From NCBI GenBank assembly GCA_030835085.1, contig JAUQWQ010000183.1, positions 1-56,427 on the forward strand: a stretch of 56,427 nucleotides of DNA. Direction: 5' to 3'. A program made the position numbers and the translations under genes. The stretch's first letter is position 1. The number at the start of each line of letters is the position of its first letter. The notes under the pieces are model-generated. The model was not told the DNA's origin. It worked only from the letters and a program-made list of their open reading frames with translations, and ran no database searches. This DNA comes from Ignavibacteria bacterium. GTDB taxonomy: Bacteria; Bacteroidota; Ignavibacteria; Tepidaquicellales; OLB5. Of this stretch, positions 1-9,599 are shown one piece after another.

Positions 1-160
1 GCGAATAAACCGATGATGACCCGTTTATGCTGAAAGTTTCAGTCCTTGTGCTGCGGTTCTTATCGTTTTCTATCCTGGTATATGAAATATCAAGCACAAG
101 GCTTTGTGATAATATGGTTGAGGTAACAAATAATGCAAGCACTACAATAATTTTTTTCAT
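1..160 (-). CDS. secreted protein, N-terminal part only (cut by window edge)
   Basis: An ATG at 158-160 opens a reading frame that runs off the left edge, giving about 53 residues. It begins MKKIIVVLALFVTS and continues to ILSQ, a clear signal peptide with a lysine-rich N-region, hydrophobic core and likely cleavage near SQ. The start lies 7 bases after the valS stop, so it is probably the last visible gene of the pyrC-valS run. The mature part seen (DISYTRIENDKN...) is too short to identify. A periplasmic or outer-membrane protein is likely, but the function is unknown. Confidence 0.6.
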   Translation of the reverse strand, partial: MKKIIVVLALFVTSTILSQSLVLDISYTRIENDKNRSTRTETFSINGSSSVYS

Positions 161-167
161 TTTAATA

Positions 168-2795
168 TCAGCTGACTATTAGTTTATAATGTTCTTTTAA
201 TTTTTCAAGTTTTTGTTTGCTGTCTTCAAGTTTTTTCCTTTCGTTTTCAACAACTTCGGGGGAAGCGTTGTTAACGAATTTTTCATTGGAGAGCTTTTTG
301 TTTACAGAAGCCATAAATCCTTCGGTACGCTCAATTTCTTTGTTCAGCTTGGCTTTTTCCTGCTCAACATCTATCAATCCTTCAATTTTAAGGTAAACCT
401 GGTAGAAGCCCACTACAGCGGTAACCGATTTATACGCAGGTGCTTCAGCGCCGGTCTTAATTTCAAGAGATTCGATTTTTGCAAGTGACTTAATATAATT
501 AGCAGATGCATTCAGGAAATCGGCATCATCAGTATTTGCGCAATTGATGGTAATATCACATTTTACCGAAGGCGAGAGCCCCATTTCCGCGCGCAGGTTG
601 CGCGCAGCGGCCATAAGCTGCTGAATTGTAGCTATCCTGCTTTCAACATCATTGTTAATAAATGCTTCATTCAAACCCGGCATTTCGCTAATAGTGATAC
701 TTGTGTTCTCTTTTCTTTCTTTGATCCCCTGCCAAAGCTCTTCCGTAATAAACGGCATAACAGGATGAAGCAGTTTTATGGAATCTTCAAAAATATTTAT
801 AGCATTTTCAAATATCGCCTCACCTGAAGCAGGGTTATCATTTGCTTTGATTTTAAGTATTTCAATATACCAGTCGCAGAAATCACCCCATATAAAATCA
901 TACAGCGCAGCGGAAGCTTCATTAATTTTGTATTCATTTAATGCTTTCAGGTACACTTTAATTGTTGAGTGCAGGCGGCTTTCTATCCAAAGATCAAACA
1001 CATCTTTTTCATACGGCTTATCGTTACCGGCTGATTGCTCCTTCTTCATCAAAAGGAATCGCGCTGCATTCCACAGCTTATTGGCAAAGTTCCTGCCAAT
1101 TTCACATTTATCCTTCGCGAAGAAAATGTCTGTTCCCTGCGGAGCTAAATATACAAGTGTGAACCTGAGCGCATCGGTGCCGTATTCATTCATTACGTCT
1201 ATCACATCAGGTGAGTTACCCAGTGACTTTGACATTTTTCTACCGATATCATCGCGAACAATATTATGGAAATATACATCACTAAACGGAATTTTACCCG
1301 TAAACTCAAGTGATGCCATTATCATCCTTGCAACCCAGAAGAAAATTATATCCGCTGCTGTTGAAAGAAAATCAGTCGGGAAATATTTCTTCAGGTCGGG
1401 GGTCTCTTCCGGCCAGCCCATTGTAGAAAACGGCCACAGCCAGCTTGAAAACCATGTATCAAGTACATCGGGGTCCTGTTCCCAGTTCTCTATATCAGCC
1501 GGCGGATTCACTTCACAGTAAATTTCCCCGTTATTTTTATTATACCATACAGGTATCTGGTGGCCCCACCACAATTGCCGTGAAATACACCAGTCACGTA
1601 TATTGGTCATCCAGTTTTCGTAGGTTTTAACCCAGCGCTCCGGGTGAAATTTAATTTCACCTGAACGTACTGCATTTAATGCAGGCTCTGCAAGAGGCTT
1701 CATGCTTACAAACCATTGATCCGACAGATACGGCTCAACCTGCGCGCCGCCGCGCTCACTGAATCCGACATTATGAGTATAATCTTCGATCTTTTCCATC
1801 AGGCCAAGCTCTTCCAGCTTTTCAACTATCTTTTTGCGCGCCTCGAACCTGTCTAACCCTGAATATCTTCCGGCATGTTCATTCATTTTGCCGGTATGGT
1901 CAATCACCTGAACGAATTCGAGGTTATACTTTTTGCCAATTTCAAAATCATTGGGGTCATGTGCAGGAGTTATTTTAAGCGCACCCGTGCCAAAATCCAT
2001 TTCAACGTATTCATCGGCAATAACCTGAATTGCCTTTTCAACTATAGGCAGCAGAACTTTTTTACCGGCAATTTCCGTATATCTTTCATCTTTTGGATTA
2101 ACCGCAATTGCAGTATCACCAAGCATCGTTTCGGGTCTGGTTGTAGCAATTACAACATATTTGTTATTATCATCTAAAAGCGGATATTTAACATAATAAA
2201 GCTTATCATTTTTTTCTTTATATATAACTTCTTCATCACTTAAGGCAGTCTGCTGTTCGGGATCCCAGTTAATAATACGCTTGCCTTTGTATATGAGCCC
2301 CTTTTTGTAAAGATCAACAAATACTTTACGTACGGCAACGGAAAGACCTTCATCCATTGTGAAGCGTTCACGGTCCCAGTCAACCGAAGCCCCCATGCGC
2401 GTAAGCTGCTCTACAATATTACTGTGATATACCTCTTTCCACTCCCATACTTTCTTCACAAACTTTTCCCTGCCAAGATCATACCTTGATATTCCTTCAG
2501 CGCGAAGTTTTCCTTCAACCTTTGTTTGGGTTGAAATTCCCGCATGGTCAGCCCCCGGCAGCCAAAGCGTGTTAAAGCCTGACATTCTTTTCCATCGTGC
2601 GTAAATATCCTGAATAGTATTATTCAGCATATGACCCATATGCAGGTTACCTGTTACATTAGGCGGCGGAATTACAATTGAGTATTTGGGTTTGTCTGAA
2701 TCTTTTGCCGGTGAATAGAATTTGTTCTTATTCCAGAAAGCAATAATATCGTGCTCAATAGTACCGGGTTCGTATGTTTTGGAAAGCTCTTTCAA
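168..2795 (-). CDS. valS: valine--tRNA ligase
   Basis: Class I aminoacyl-tRNA synthetase that charges tRNA-Val with valine in the cytoplasm. At 875 residues it has the normal family length. The HIGH signature appears as HMGH at residues 52-55 after PPPNVTGNL, and KMSKS is at 520-524. The editing (CP1) domain lies between them, with ATTRPETMLGDTA near 217-229, and the segment CISRQLWWGHQIP is typical of ValRS. The C-terminus (about 810-875) is the Lys/Glu-rich coiled-coil arm that binds tRNA. The start is TTG; no ATG or GTG fits the conserved N-terminus. It lies 9 bases downstream of the ParA gene, in the same operon. Confidence 0.97.
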   Translation of the reverse strand: MKELSKTYEPGTIEHDIIAFWNKNKFYSPAKDSDKPKYSIVIPPPNVTGNLHMGHMLNNTIQDIYARWKRMSGFNTLWLPGADHAGISTQTKVEGKLRAEGISRYDLGREKFVKKVWEWKEVYHSNIVEQLTRMGASVDWDRERFTMDEGLSVAVRKVFVDLYKKGLIYKGKRIINWDPEQQTALSDEEVIYKEKNDKLYYVKYPLLDDNNKYVVIATTRPETMLGDTAIAVNPKDERYTEIAGKKVLLPIVEKAIQVIADEYVEMDFGTGALKITPAHDPNDFEIGKKYNLEFVQVIDHTGKMNEHAGRYSGLDRFEARKKIVEKLEELGLMEKIEDYTHNVGFSERGGAQVEPYLSDQWFVSMKPLAEPALNAVRSGEIKFHPERWVKTYENWMTNIRDWCISRQLWWGHQIPVWYNKNNGEIYCEVNPPADIENWEQDPDVLDTWFSSWLWPFSTMGWPEETPDLKKYFPTDFLSTAADIIFFWVARMIMASLEFTGKIPFSDVYFHNIVRDDIGRKMSKSLGNSPDVIDVMNEYGTDALRFTLVYLAPQGTDIFFAKDKCEIGRNFANKLWNAARFLLMKKEQSAGNDKPYEKDVFDLWIESRLHSTIKVYLKALNEYKINEASAALYDFIWGDFCDWYIEILKIKANDNPASGEAIFENAINIFEDSIKLLHPVMPFITEELWQGIKERKENTSITISEMPGLNEAFINNDVESRIATIQQLMAAARNLRAEMGLSPSVKCDITINCANTDDADFLNASANYIKSLAKIESLEIKTGAEAPAYKSVTAVVGFYQVYLKIEGLIDVEQEKAKLNKEIERTEGFMASVNKKLSNEKFVNNASPEVVENERKKLEDSKQKLEKLKEHYKLIVS

Positions 2796-2804
2796 AAAAA
2801 TTAA

Positions 2805-3596
2805 TTATCCTTTCTTAATTTCCTCTTGCGGTGCGTATTTATTAATAAGCTCATAAGCCAGCTCAAGATATGCCATGGAAACATTTGCATTTACATTATA
2901 TAGAATAGCGGGCTTACCGTAAAAAGTTGACTCAGTTATCATATGGTTCCTTGGGATGTATGTTTTGAAAAGGTATTTATTATACCTTAACTTCAATTCA
3001 CGCTCTGATATTTCAGTCACCTTTGTATTTGATTCATACATTGTCATAACAATACCTTCAACGTACAGCAAGGGATTTGCAATTTCTTTAATATACTCTA
3101 TATACTTAAAAAGTTTTGAAATAGCCTCAAGCGAAAAGTGGCCGCTCCTTACCGGCATCAGAACTGAAGTTGAAGCAGTAAGAGCGTTTGCAACTATACC
3201 GCGCATTATCGGCGGACAGTCAATAATTATATACTCATAATGCTCAGCTGCGCCTTTTAAGGCATTTTTAAGAACAACACGGTTTTCCGCAATTTTATTA
3301 AAGCGCTCATCCCGCTGAATGGTATTTACATTAGACGGCACAAAATCCAGGTACTCAAGCTCGGTTTTATGTGTGGCATGCTCAAGTGAATGAGTAAAGC
3401 TAAAAACTTCTGCGATTCCGGACTTTACTTTTTCAGGGGTAAAGCCAAGCGACATTGCCGATGCCCCGAACGGGTCACCGTCAATGAGCAGGGTCTTTTT
3501 TTCAGCCACGGCAAGTGAAGCTGCCAGATTAACAGCAGTAGCTGTTTTACCTACTCCTCCTTTTGGGAGGCAAATTGAAATTATTTTAGCGCTCAA
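2805..3596 (-). CDS. ParA/MinD-type ATPase (orphan)
   Basis: A 263-residue P-loop ATPase of the ParA/Soj family. The deviant Walker A KGGVGKT is at residues 12-18, a Walker A' aspartate pair lies in LLIDGDP near 37-43, and the Walker B-like strand YIIIDCPP is near 120. ParA proteins use ATP-dependent dimerisation on DNA or membrane to position cargo. No parB gene or obvious parS site is visible nearby, so a role in chromosome segregation cannot be assumed; an orphan positioning ATPase is equally possible. The start is TTG. It sits between the DUF2723 gene (10 bases) and valS (9 bases), clearly co-transcribed. Confidence 0.88.
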   Translation of the reverse strand: MSAKIISICLPKGGVGKTATAVNLAASLAVAEKKTLLIDGDPFGASAMSLGFTPEKVKSGIAEVFSFTHSLEHATHKTELEYLDFVPSNVNTIQRDERFNKIAENRVVLKNALKGAAEHYEYIIIDCPPIMRGIVANALTASTSVLMPVRSGHFSLEAISKLFKYIEYIKEIANPLLYVEGIVMTMYESNTKVTEISERELKLRYNKYLFKTYIPRNHMITESTFYGKPAILYNVNANVSMAYLELAYELINKYAPQEEIKKG

Positions 3597-3606
3597 TTAT
3601 ATTCAG

Positions 3607-5571
3607 CTATTTATTTACTTCAGATATCTTCCTTTTCAGGTTCAGTGCATCCCTGAAATCACGGTCAATTTCAAGTGCCTTATCTAAAAATTTTAAAGAT
3701 ACTTCAAAATTCTTATTATTATAATGATAATATGCGGTTTCAAAATACATCCCCGGAATAATTTTTTGGAGCTGGTTCTTCTGGGCAGTATTAGGTTCTA
3801 TTTTTCTGTATTTAAGATCGAGAGCATTGATACCTGCATTCGGGTCGTATAGGTTACCTTTTGATTCAACTTTATACAGCAATCCTACAGGCTTCATAGC
3901 ATATTTATCGACAAACTGCTTGGTTTCCTTTGCAAGCACAAAGTCTACAGTAATATATAAAGGGTATGCTGTAAAACATTTTTCAATGAAAGCACTTACA
4001 AGCGCAGCAAGCTTTGGTGCTTTTACTTTATCGCTTTGCCCGTAAACTTTCAGGTATTCCTCAGCCTGCGGCCTGATTCCCTCATACAGTTCAGGATAAA
4101 ATTTGCTGATGGTCTTAAGATACCACTCAACAGCCAAAAATTTTATATTAAAGATCTTAACATCAGGCCTTAATTTTTCTGCAAGCTGGTAATACAGAGA
4201 GCCTGAATACAGGTATGCCCAGTCATATGATATAATGACGGCATTATTTTCAACTGAGTTTACAGCGTTAACGGTAAAATCTGCGTTGGCATAATTTCCG
4301 CTGTTATCACATTCTTTAAAATTATACGCAGCAGAAAAAACCACGAGTATCAGAGATACCGCTAAAACTTTCGGAAGTGATCTTTTAGGTTCATCAGTTC
4401 CTGTAAGCATTCCCGCTGGATTTCCGAAGGAAAGAACGTGAATTATTCCAGCAGGCAGAATAACACCAAGCAGGAAAAATACAAGGAGGTAATAAGTATT
4501 GATATCAACTATATTATAATTGAATGCATACAGCAGGTTGAAAACAACAGTTATCAGTATGAAGATAACAAAATTCCTGAATGTTTTCCACAAAAGCAAA
4601 AATGCCGCAGCAGAAAATACAAGCGGAATTATAGCAAGCTCGCCCGGCAGATTACTGAAGAAGTCTCCTGCATTTTTGCCGAACTTTGAAGTGGATGAGA
4701 ACATAAGCTGACTGTAATCAGCTCCGCGCAGGTGCCCGAAGAGGTTAGAAACATTCTGGAGATCGGACCAGTTGAGATACGGACCTGCACCCGAGGCTAT
4801 TACAAGCACTGCATATAAAAGCAGGCCAGGAATAACCAGCAAAATAAGAGGGATCACCTTCTTTGCAAAAACCTTACCTGCCTTATACTGCAGATAAAAT
4901 ACATATAGTAAACCAGGCAGAAGAAACATTGTTGTGAGATGATTTGAAAAACTTAGCCCGAGAAGAACAAATAATATTGCCCAGTTCTTTTTATCCGGTT
5001 CATTCAAACTCACAAGGATCTTAAGCAAGTAAAGAACTATAAGACTGATAAAAACTGAATGCAAAGCATAAACTTCCACCTGGACAGCATCAAGCCAGAA
5101 CGTTCTGGCAAGACCCGTACAAATTGCCGCCGCCGAGGCAAGTATATATGCCGGTGTATTATATTCTTCTGTATCCCTTCTCGTTTTTGCGGCAACTTCT
5201 TCCTGAGGGGTTTTCCTGTCTTTTTTTACAGCCTGTTTCTTTTGCGGTGCGTTCAGCAACTTATGGATAACATACTTTGTAATTATCAGGGCTGAATAAT
5301 AAGTAATAACAACTGCAGCTGCTGCTTCTATTGCACTCAGCAAATTCAGCCTGTAGATAACACTTCCCGGCAAAGGCAGATGTGTTACAATAAATCCTGT
5401 GAGAAGAAATAGCGGGTAACCGGTTGGGTGCGGAACCCCGAAGGTATAAGCAGCAGCAGCAAGCTCACCGCTATCCATAAATCCAACCGAAGGATAAAGG
5501 GTAATTATATAAATAACCATGCATATAAGACCTGCAGCAAAACCAAAGATATGTTTTAAGTATCTTTCCAT
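3607..5571 (-). CDS. DUF2723 multi-pass membrane protein (GT-C-like) with a TPR-like tail
   Basis: A 654-residue inner-membrane protein. The N-terminus carries the DUF2723 signature: MDSGE at 32-36 and HPTGYPLF at 48-55, after a first membrane helix. About ten further hydrophobic segments follow, to roughly residue 410. A charged loop rich in Lys/Glu (about 108-138) interrupts the first set of helices. The large hydrophilic C-terminal part ends in a TPR-like helix pair (YYHYNNKNFEVSLKFLDKAL region, about 610-650). The family resembles GT-C glycosyltransferases that use lipid-linked sugars, with the acidic DSGE motif in the position of the catalytic acid; substrate unknown. Its ATG overlaps the stop of the FAH gene by one base (TAATG), implying translational coupling. 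Confidence 0.88.
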   Translation of the reverse strand: MERYLKHIFGFAAGLICMVIYIITLYPSVGFMDSGELAAAAYTFGVPHPTGYPLFLLTGFIVTHLPLPGSVIYRLNLLSAIEAAAAVVITYYSALIITKYVIHKLLNAPQKKQAVKKDRKTPQEEVAAKTRRDTEEYNTPAYILASAAAICTGLARTFWLDAVQVEVYALHSVFISLIVLYLLKILVSLNEPDKKNWAILFVLLGLSFSNHLTTMFLLPGLLYVFYLQYKAGKVFAKKVIPLILLVIPGLLLYAVLVIASGAGPYLNWSDLQNVSNLFGHLRGADYSQLMFSSTSKFGKNAGDFFSNLPGELAIIPLVFSAAAFLLLWKTFRNFVIFILITVVFNLLYAFNYNIVDINTYYLLVFFLLGVILPAGIIHVLSFGNPAGMLTGTDEPKRSLPKVLAVSLILVVFSAAYNFKECDNSGNYANADFTVNAVNSVENNAVIISYDWAYLYSGSLYYQLAEKLRPDVKIFNIKFLAVEWYLKTISKFYPELYEGIRPQAEEYLKVYGQSDKVKAPKLAALVSAFIEKCFTAYPLYITVDFVLAKETKQFVDKYAMKPVGLLYKVESKGNLYDPNAGINALDLKYRKIEPNTAQKNQLQKIIPGMYFETAYYHYNNKNFEVSLKFLDKALEIDRDFRDALNLKRKISEVNK

Positions 5572-6257
5572 TACCCTATCTTAACTTCCAGTCTGCCAAT
5601 ATCCTGAATTTCTGCGGAAACTTTATCACCTTTTACCAGTCTGCAAACGCCGGCAGGTGTACCTGTAAAGATCAGATCACCCCTTCTGATACCAAATACT
5701 GATGAAAGGTAATGAATAATATATTTTAAACTGAATATCATTTGTGAAGTATTGCCGGATTGCTTTAATTCACCATTTACAGCAAGCTTAATATCCAGTG
5801 ACTGCGGATTTTTAATATTCCCGTCACTTACTATTTCTGATACAGGCGAGGAGGTTTTGAAACCTTTGGCAACAGCCCAGGGCTTGCCCTGTTTTTTCAT
5901 CTCGGTTTGTATATCGCGAAGAGTGAAATCAATTCCAGTTGCATAACCGTAAATATGTTCCATAGCATTTTCTTCGGGAATATTATCACCATCTTTGCCA
6001 ACCACAATAACCAGCTCAACTTCATTCTGCAGGTCATTGGAAATCGCTTCGCCGTTCACCAGAGGAATGGATACAGTGTTGTTAAAGGTTTCGATCGCAG
6101 TGGATGGCTTAAGAAATATAACAGGTGTTTTGGGTATGGAATTATCAAGCCCGGGAATATTCATTTCCTTGATATGATCCGGGTAATTCTTCCCGATGCA
6201 GTATACATTCTTCACTTCAATTGTTTCATCGGTGCCTTTAACTTTAAGCTTTGCCAT
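5571..6257 (-). CDS. fumarylacetoacetate hydrolase (FAH) family protein
   Basis: A 228-residue single-domain FAH fold enzyme, the short form seen in acylpyruvases and 2-hydroxyhepta-2,4-diene-1,7-dioate isomerases. Visible family features are FLKPSTA near 48-54, the metal-binding acidic set around NEVELVIVVG and GYATGIDFTLRD, GKPWAVAKGFKTSSPVS, and the C-terminal IFTGTPAGV. These enzymes use a divalent metal to hydrolyse or isomerise beta-diketo acids. The exact substrate cannot be read from sequence; acylpyruvase or oxaloacetate tautomerase/decarboxylase activity is plausible. It lies 5 bases downstream of pyrC and overlaps the DUF2723 gene by one base. Confidence 0.9.
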   Translation of the reverse strand: MAKLKVKGTDETIEVKNVYCIGKNYPDHIKEMNIPGLDNSIPKTPVIFLKPSTAIETFNNTVSIPLVNGEAISNDLQNEVELVIVVGKDGDNIPEENAMEHIYGYATGIDFTLRDIQTEMKKQGKPWAVAKGFKTSSPVSEIVSDGNIKNPQSLDIKLAVNGELKQSGNTSQMIFSLKYIIHYLSSVFGIRRGDLIFTGTPAGVCRLVKGDKVSAEIQDIGRLEVKIG

Positions 6258-6262
6258 CAGTT

Positions 6263-7540
6263 CTATATATTAATTAAATGCTGCTGATTATTCACAACCC
6301 CGATTGGTTTGCACTTTAATTCCCATCCGTCAAAAGGTGTATTTTTACTTTTTGAATGAAACTCAGATGCGTTTACTTTCCACTGTTTATTTACATCAAG
6401 TATAGTCAGGTTTGCCTGCGAGCCTTCTGAAATGCTGATATCATTTAAACCAAGCAGCCTGCGCGGGTTGACCGACATTTTATTTATCATTTCTTCAAGT
6501 GTGATTATTCCTTTATCAACAAGGTATGTGTAGGTCAATCCTATAGCTGTTTCAAGACCAACAATACCAAACGGGGCTTTATCAAGAGGCATGGCTTTTT
6601 CATGCGCAGCATGCGGCGCATGGTCAGTGCATATTACTTCAATTGTGCCGTCCCTTAGACCCTCTATTACTGCATCCACATCCTGCCGGGTTCTCAAAGG
6701 CGGATTCATTTTGGCATTTGTACCATACTTCAATAATGCTTCATCATTTAATATAAAATGATGCGGGCATGCTTCTGCGGTTACATTGGCTTTATCTGCC
6801 TTTGCTTTGCGGACCATTTCAACCGCTTCGCGTGTACTTATGTGCTGTATATGGTAATGCGAGCCTACTGTTTCTTTTGTAAGCTTAATATCACGGGCAA
6901 TTATTTCATACTCTGATGCATTTTTAATTCCCTTTACACCAAGCTGTTTTGATACTTCGCCTTCATTCATTATACCGCCGTCAGTTATGCTCATAATTTC
7001 GCAATGCTGAACAACCGGTTTGCCAAAAGGTGCAGTTCTGCGGAGAACCTCCCTCATTATTTCATCATCAGCAATCGGGCTGCCGTCATCAGTAATTGCC
7101 AAAGCACCGGCATTAATAAGGGATTCAATATCTGCCAGTTTCTCACCTTTTCTGCCGGCAGTGGCGCAGGCAGATTGGTATACGTCAACAATGTTCCTTG
7201 CTGCCCGTATTGCATTGGCTTCAATTACATCACGGTCATCAACAGGCGGATTGGTATTGGGCATTGTCATTACGCCTGTAAATCCGCCATGAGCGGCTGC
7301 AAGCGAGCCGGTATGAATATCTTCCTTATATTCCTGACCGGGTTCACGGAAATGAACATGCATATCAAAAAATCCGGGTACAATAATTTTTCCGGCAAGG
7401 TCATATTGTATAACCTCTCTAACGTGCTGCCAAACAACACCCATACGGTTTATTACACCGTTAACAATCAGAATATCGAACCTGCCGTTAATGTTTTCAG
7501 CAGGTGAAATTACGTGGCAATTCCTGAGTAGTAAATGCAA
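6263..7540 (-). CDS. pyrC: dihydroorotase, class I
   Basis: Catalyses the reversible cyclisation of carbamoyl-aspartate to dihydroorotate in pyrimidine synthesis. The 425-residue length and the motifs fit class I dihydroorotase: DMHVHFREPG with the metal-binding HVH at 61-63, GGFTGVMTMPNTNPP, metal or substrate histidines in VQHCE and YHIQHIS, and the catalytic aspartate in CTDHAPHA. It starts with TTG (LHLLLRN), since no ATG precedes the conserved beta-strand. A TAAATTTG promoter-like box lies 20 bases upstream. It heads the run with FAH, DUF2723, parA-like and valS; no other pyr gene is nearby. Confidence 0.95.
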   Translation of the reverse strand: MHLLLRNCHVISPAENINGRFDILIVNGVINRMGVVWQHVREVIQYDLAGKIIVPGFFDMHVHFREPGQEYKEDIHTGSLAAAHGGFTGVMTMPNTNPPVDDRDVIEANAIRAARNIVDVYQSACATAGRKGEKLADIESLINAGALAITDDGSPIADDEIMREVLRRTAPFGKPVVQHCEIMSITDGGIMNEGEVSKQLGVKGIKNASEYEIIARDIKLTKETVGSHYHIQHISTREAVEMVRKAKADKANVTAEACPHHFILNDEALLKYGTNAKMNPPLRTRQDVDAVIEGLRDGTIEVICTDHAPHAAHEKAMPLDKAPFGIVGLETAIGLTYTYLVDKGIITLEEMINKMSVNPRRLLGLNDISISEGSQANLTILDVNKQWKVNASEFHSKSKNTPFDGWELKCKPIGVVNNQQHLINI

Positions 7541-7560
7541 TTTTTATTGTGATTTATTTA

Positions 7561-7568
7561 CAAATTTA
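7561..7568 (-). promoter_or_regulatory. TAnnTTTG promoter element upstream of pyrC
   Basis: The minus strand reads TAAATTTG, matching the Bacteroidota -7 consensus TAnnTTTG, 20 bases before the TTG of pyrC. Transcription would begin about 7 bases downstream, giving a very short leader. No convincing TTTG -33 element is visible upstream. Confidence 0.45.
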
Positions 7569-7616
7569 GTGATTTATAAGGATTATTAAAATTGAAAAGG
7601 GAATCTGTTACAAAGC

Positions 7617-8462
7617 TTACATTGTACTTTTAAGGTACAGGAAAATATACAATGCGGGTACTGCAAAAAGGATGCTGTCAAACCTGTCTAAAGCACCGCC
7701 GTGACCGGGAATAAGATTTGATGAATCCTTTACCTTAACGCTTCGTTTCAGGTTTGATTCAAACAGGTCGCCTATTTGCGCAAAAAAACCGATTATCAAT
7801 GTTACCCATAACCAGTGCCACACGCTGAATTCAGGATAGATGAACATCCATATCACGATACCTGAGAGCAATGTGAAAGTAAACCCGATAATTGAGCCTT
7901 CCCATGTTTTTTTGGGGCTGATGCGTTCGGCAAGCTTATGTTTACCGAAGAGTTTTCCGCCAAAAAAAGCGAATGTATCGCTGACCCAAACAAGAACAAG
8001 GCAGATTATAGCATAGTTTGCTCCGTTGAATGCAAGCATTCTGGAACTATCCATCAGGCTAAGCAGCCCAAAAGGAGTAGAAATATACACAACAGAAAGC
8101 AGCCATGTACCAACGGCTTCAAAGTGCTTTTCTTCCTTGAACACTTCTGAAACTATCAGGAAAATGAACATGAGGAAATACAGTATTAAAGCATAGTTGA
8201 AATGCTCGTAATAGAAGCATACTACAACAAGCGAACTTATCAGCAGAAAAACAGTCTTATGAACTGATATTCCCCCGAACCATTTTGTGAGCTCGCCCGG
8301 TGGATGATGCGGTTTTTCGAAAAGGTTGTAAAATTCATTCATACAGAAAAATGCCATTATCACACAAAACGCGAGGAATATTTCATTGCCAAGCATTGCG
8401 GAAATAATTATCAGCGGTATTCCTATAACGCCAACTATGACCCTTACAACTGTGTTATTCAT
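7617..8462 (-). CDS. cdsA: phosphatidate cytidylyltransferase
   Basis: Integral membrane enzyme that makes CDP-diacylglycerol from phosphatidic acid and CTP, the entry point of phospholipid synthesis. The 281 residues contain about eight hydrophobic helices. The C-terminal signature is present: SPKKTWEGSIIG, then GDLFESNLKR and the metal-binding stretch KDSSNLIPGHGGALDRFDS. The ATG overlaps the end of the CPBP protease gene by 8 bases, so the two are coupled. Its product also feeds the CDP-alcohol phosphatidyltransferase at 43119-43691 in this window. Confidence 0.96.
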   Translation of the reverse strand: MNNTVVRVIVGVIGIPLIIISAMLGNEIFLAFCVIMAFFCMNEFYNLFEKPHHPPGELTKWFGGISVHKTVFLLISSLVVVCFYYEHFNYALILYFLMFIFLIVSEVFKEEKHFEAVGTWLLSVVYISTPFGLLSLMDSSRMLAFNGANYAIICLVLVWVSDTFAFFGGKLFGKHKLAERISPKKTWEGSIIGFTFTLLSGIVIWMFIYPEFSVWHWLWVTLIIGFFAQIGDLFESNLKRSVKVKDSSNLIPGHGGALDRFDSILFAVPALYIFLYLKSTM

Positions 8463-9411
8463 TCACTTCACTGCTTTCTGTTATAACGGCAGCCGGAACA
8501 GGTTTAACACGCAGCCGGTAAAAAAGGATCATTATGCTTGAAAAAATGAGCACTGAAAGGATGAGCGCAATAATAGTATCTGTAAGCTCATCTCCGGCAA
8601 GCTTAGGCGTTTCGAAATCTGTTTTGCCGTATACAAACATATAATAAGAAGCAAAAAAATTGTTCAGGAAGTGTGCAAGGATCCCGATATAAAGTGAGTT
8701 GGAAAAATAAACTATAAACCCCAGGTAGAATCCGAGTATCAGCAAAGGTACAATGTTAAATGGCTGAAAATGATATGCAGCAAACAGGAATCCGGTGGTT
8801 AGAATTGTAAGAAATGGTTTATATACTTTCCTGAGATTGCTCATTGCAAATCCGCGGAAAAGCGCTTCTTCACAAATAGCCGGTGTAATACAAATTACAA
8901 ATACTACAACAGAAAACTCAAACCAGCTGTGTGCCTGAACAATTTTCATAGTGCTTTGTTCAAATGTATTAAAAAGGTCACGCAGCGGTTTTAACCCGTC
9001 ATTTAAAAAAGGGATTGAATTGATAAGCTGATCCTGGAAATACATATACCCCTGAAGAAAAGGCTGTATCATCACAATTCCCAAAACAGCAAGGATAAGA
9101 AGAACCGGTTTGGGTTTATTCAGCCTGAATATTTCCTTCAGGTCAGATGTTTGCAGCCTGGCGAAGAAAATTGCAGGTGCAAGAATGAACATGAACTGCC
9201 CGAATGCGAGAATTATCCGGGTAATTTTAACATTGGGATTATCAAGGCTCATATCACCGGCCGCTAAGGCAAGTGCTCCGCCAATGAACTGGTACAGGAA
9301 AAATATAATTGCTAATACGACAATTACATATGCAAATGGATTCAGCCCTTTTAGAAAGCTTCCTGCCGGTCTTTGATTTTCGTTGTGTTCTTCCGGATTA
9401 AATTCCTGCAA
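8455..9411 (-). CDS. CPBP family intramembrane glutamic protease
   Basis: A 318-residue multi-pass membrane protein of the CPBP (Rce1/CAAX protease, Abi) family. The diagnostic motifs are EEALFRG (about 181-187) with the catalytic glutamates, a following His in AAYHFQP, and the terminal motif HFLNNFFASY. About eight membrane helices are evident. Prokaryotic members cleave membrane-embedded substrates or act in peptide maturation or immunity; the substrate here is unknown. Translation begins at TTG, and a TATATTTG element lies 31 bases upstream. It is coupled with cdsA. Confidence 0.9.
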   Translation of the reverse strand: MQEFNPEEHNENQRPAGSFLKGLNPFAYVIVVLAIIFFLYQFIGGALALAAGDMSLDNPNVKITRIILAFGQFMFILAPAIFFARLQTSDLKEIFRLNKPKPVLLILAVLGIVMIQPFLQGYMYFQDQLINSIPFLNDGLKPLRDLFNTFEQSTMKIVQAHSWFEFSVVVFVICITPAICEEALFRGFAMSNLRKVYKPFLTILTTGFLFAAYHFQPFNIVPLLILGFYLGFIVYFSNSLYIGILAHFLNNFFASYYMFVYGKTDFETPKLAGDELTDTIIALILSVLIFSSIMILFYRLRVKPVPAAVITESSEVNE

Positions 9412-9441
9412 AATATGTAGTTTTTCTCAAATTTAATTCAG

Positions 9442-9449
9442 CAAATATA
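9442..9449 (-). promoter_or_regulatory. TAnnTTTG promoter element upstream of the CPBP-cdsA pair
   Basis: The minus strand reads TATATTTG, matching the Bacteroidota -7 element, about 31 bases before the TTG start of the CPBP gene. The rest of the 188-base intergenic region is AT-rich; it must also hold the divergent promoter for the gene at 9600, for which I see no clear box. Confidence 0.45.
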
Positions 9450-9599
9450 AAAATTTGAAAATTCAGTTATTATTCATAAATTTTTGCAGATTTATTCATT
9501 TTAAGCTTAAATTTCCCTCACTATTTTAGGTTATATTAAAAAATTGAATATTTCTACATATTTCATTATGTTAACATATTGAAAACTAAAAAATAACCA

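Noticed and set aside
778-1521. 247-residue plus-strand frame opposite valS
   Set aside because: It is antisense to a strongly conserved gene, has no recognisable domain and has a Ser-rich composition typical of a shadow frame.
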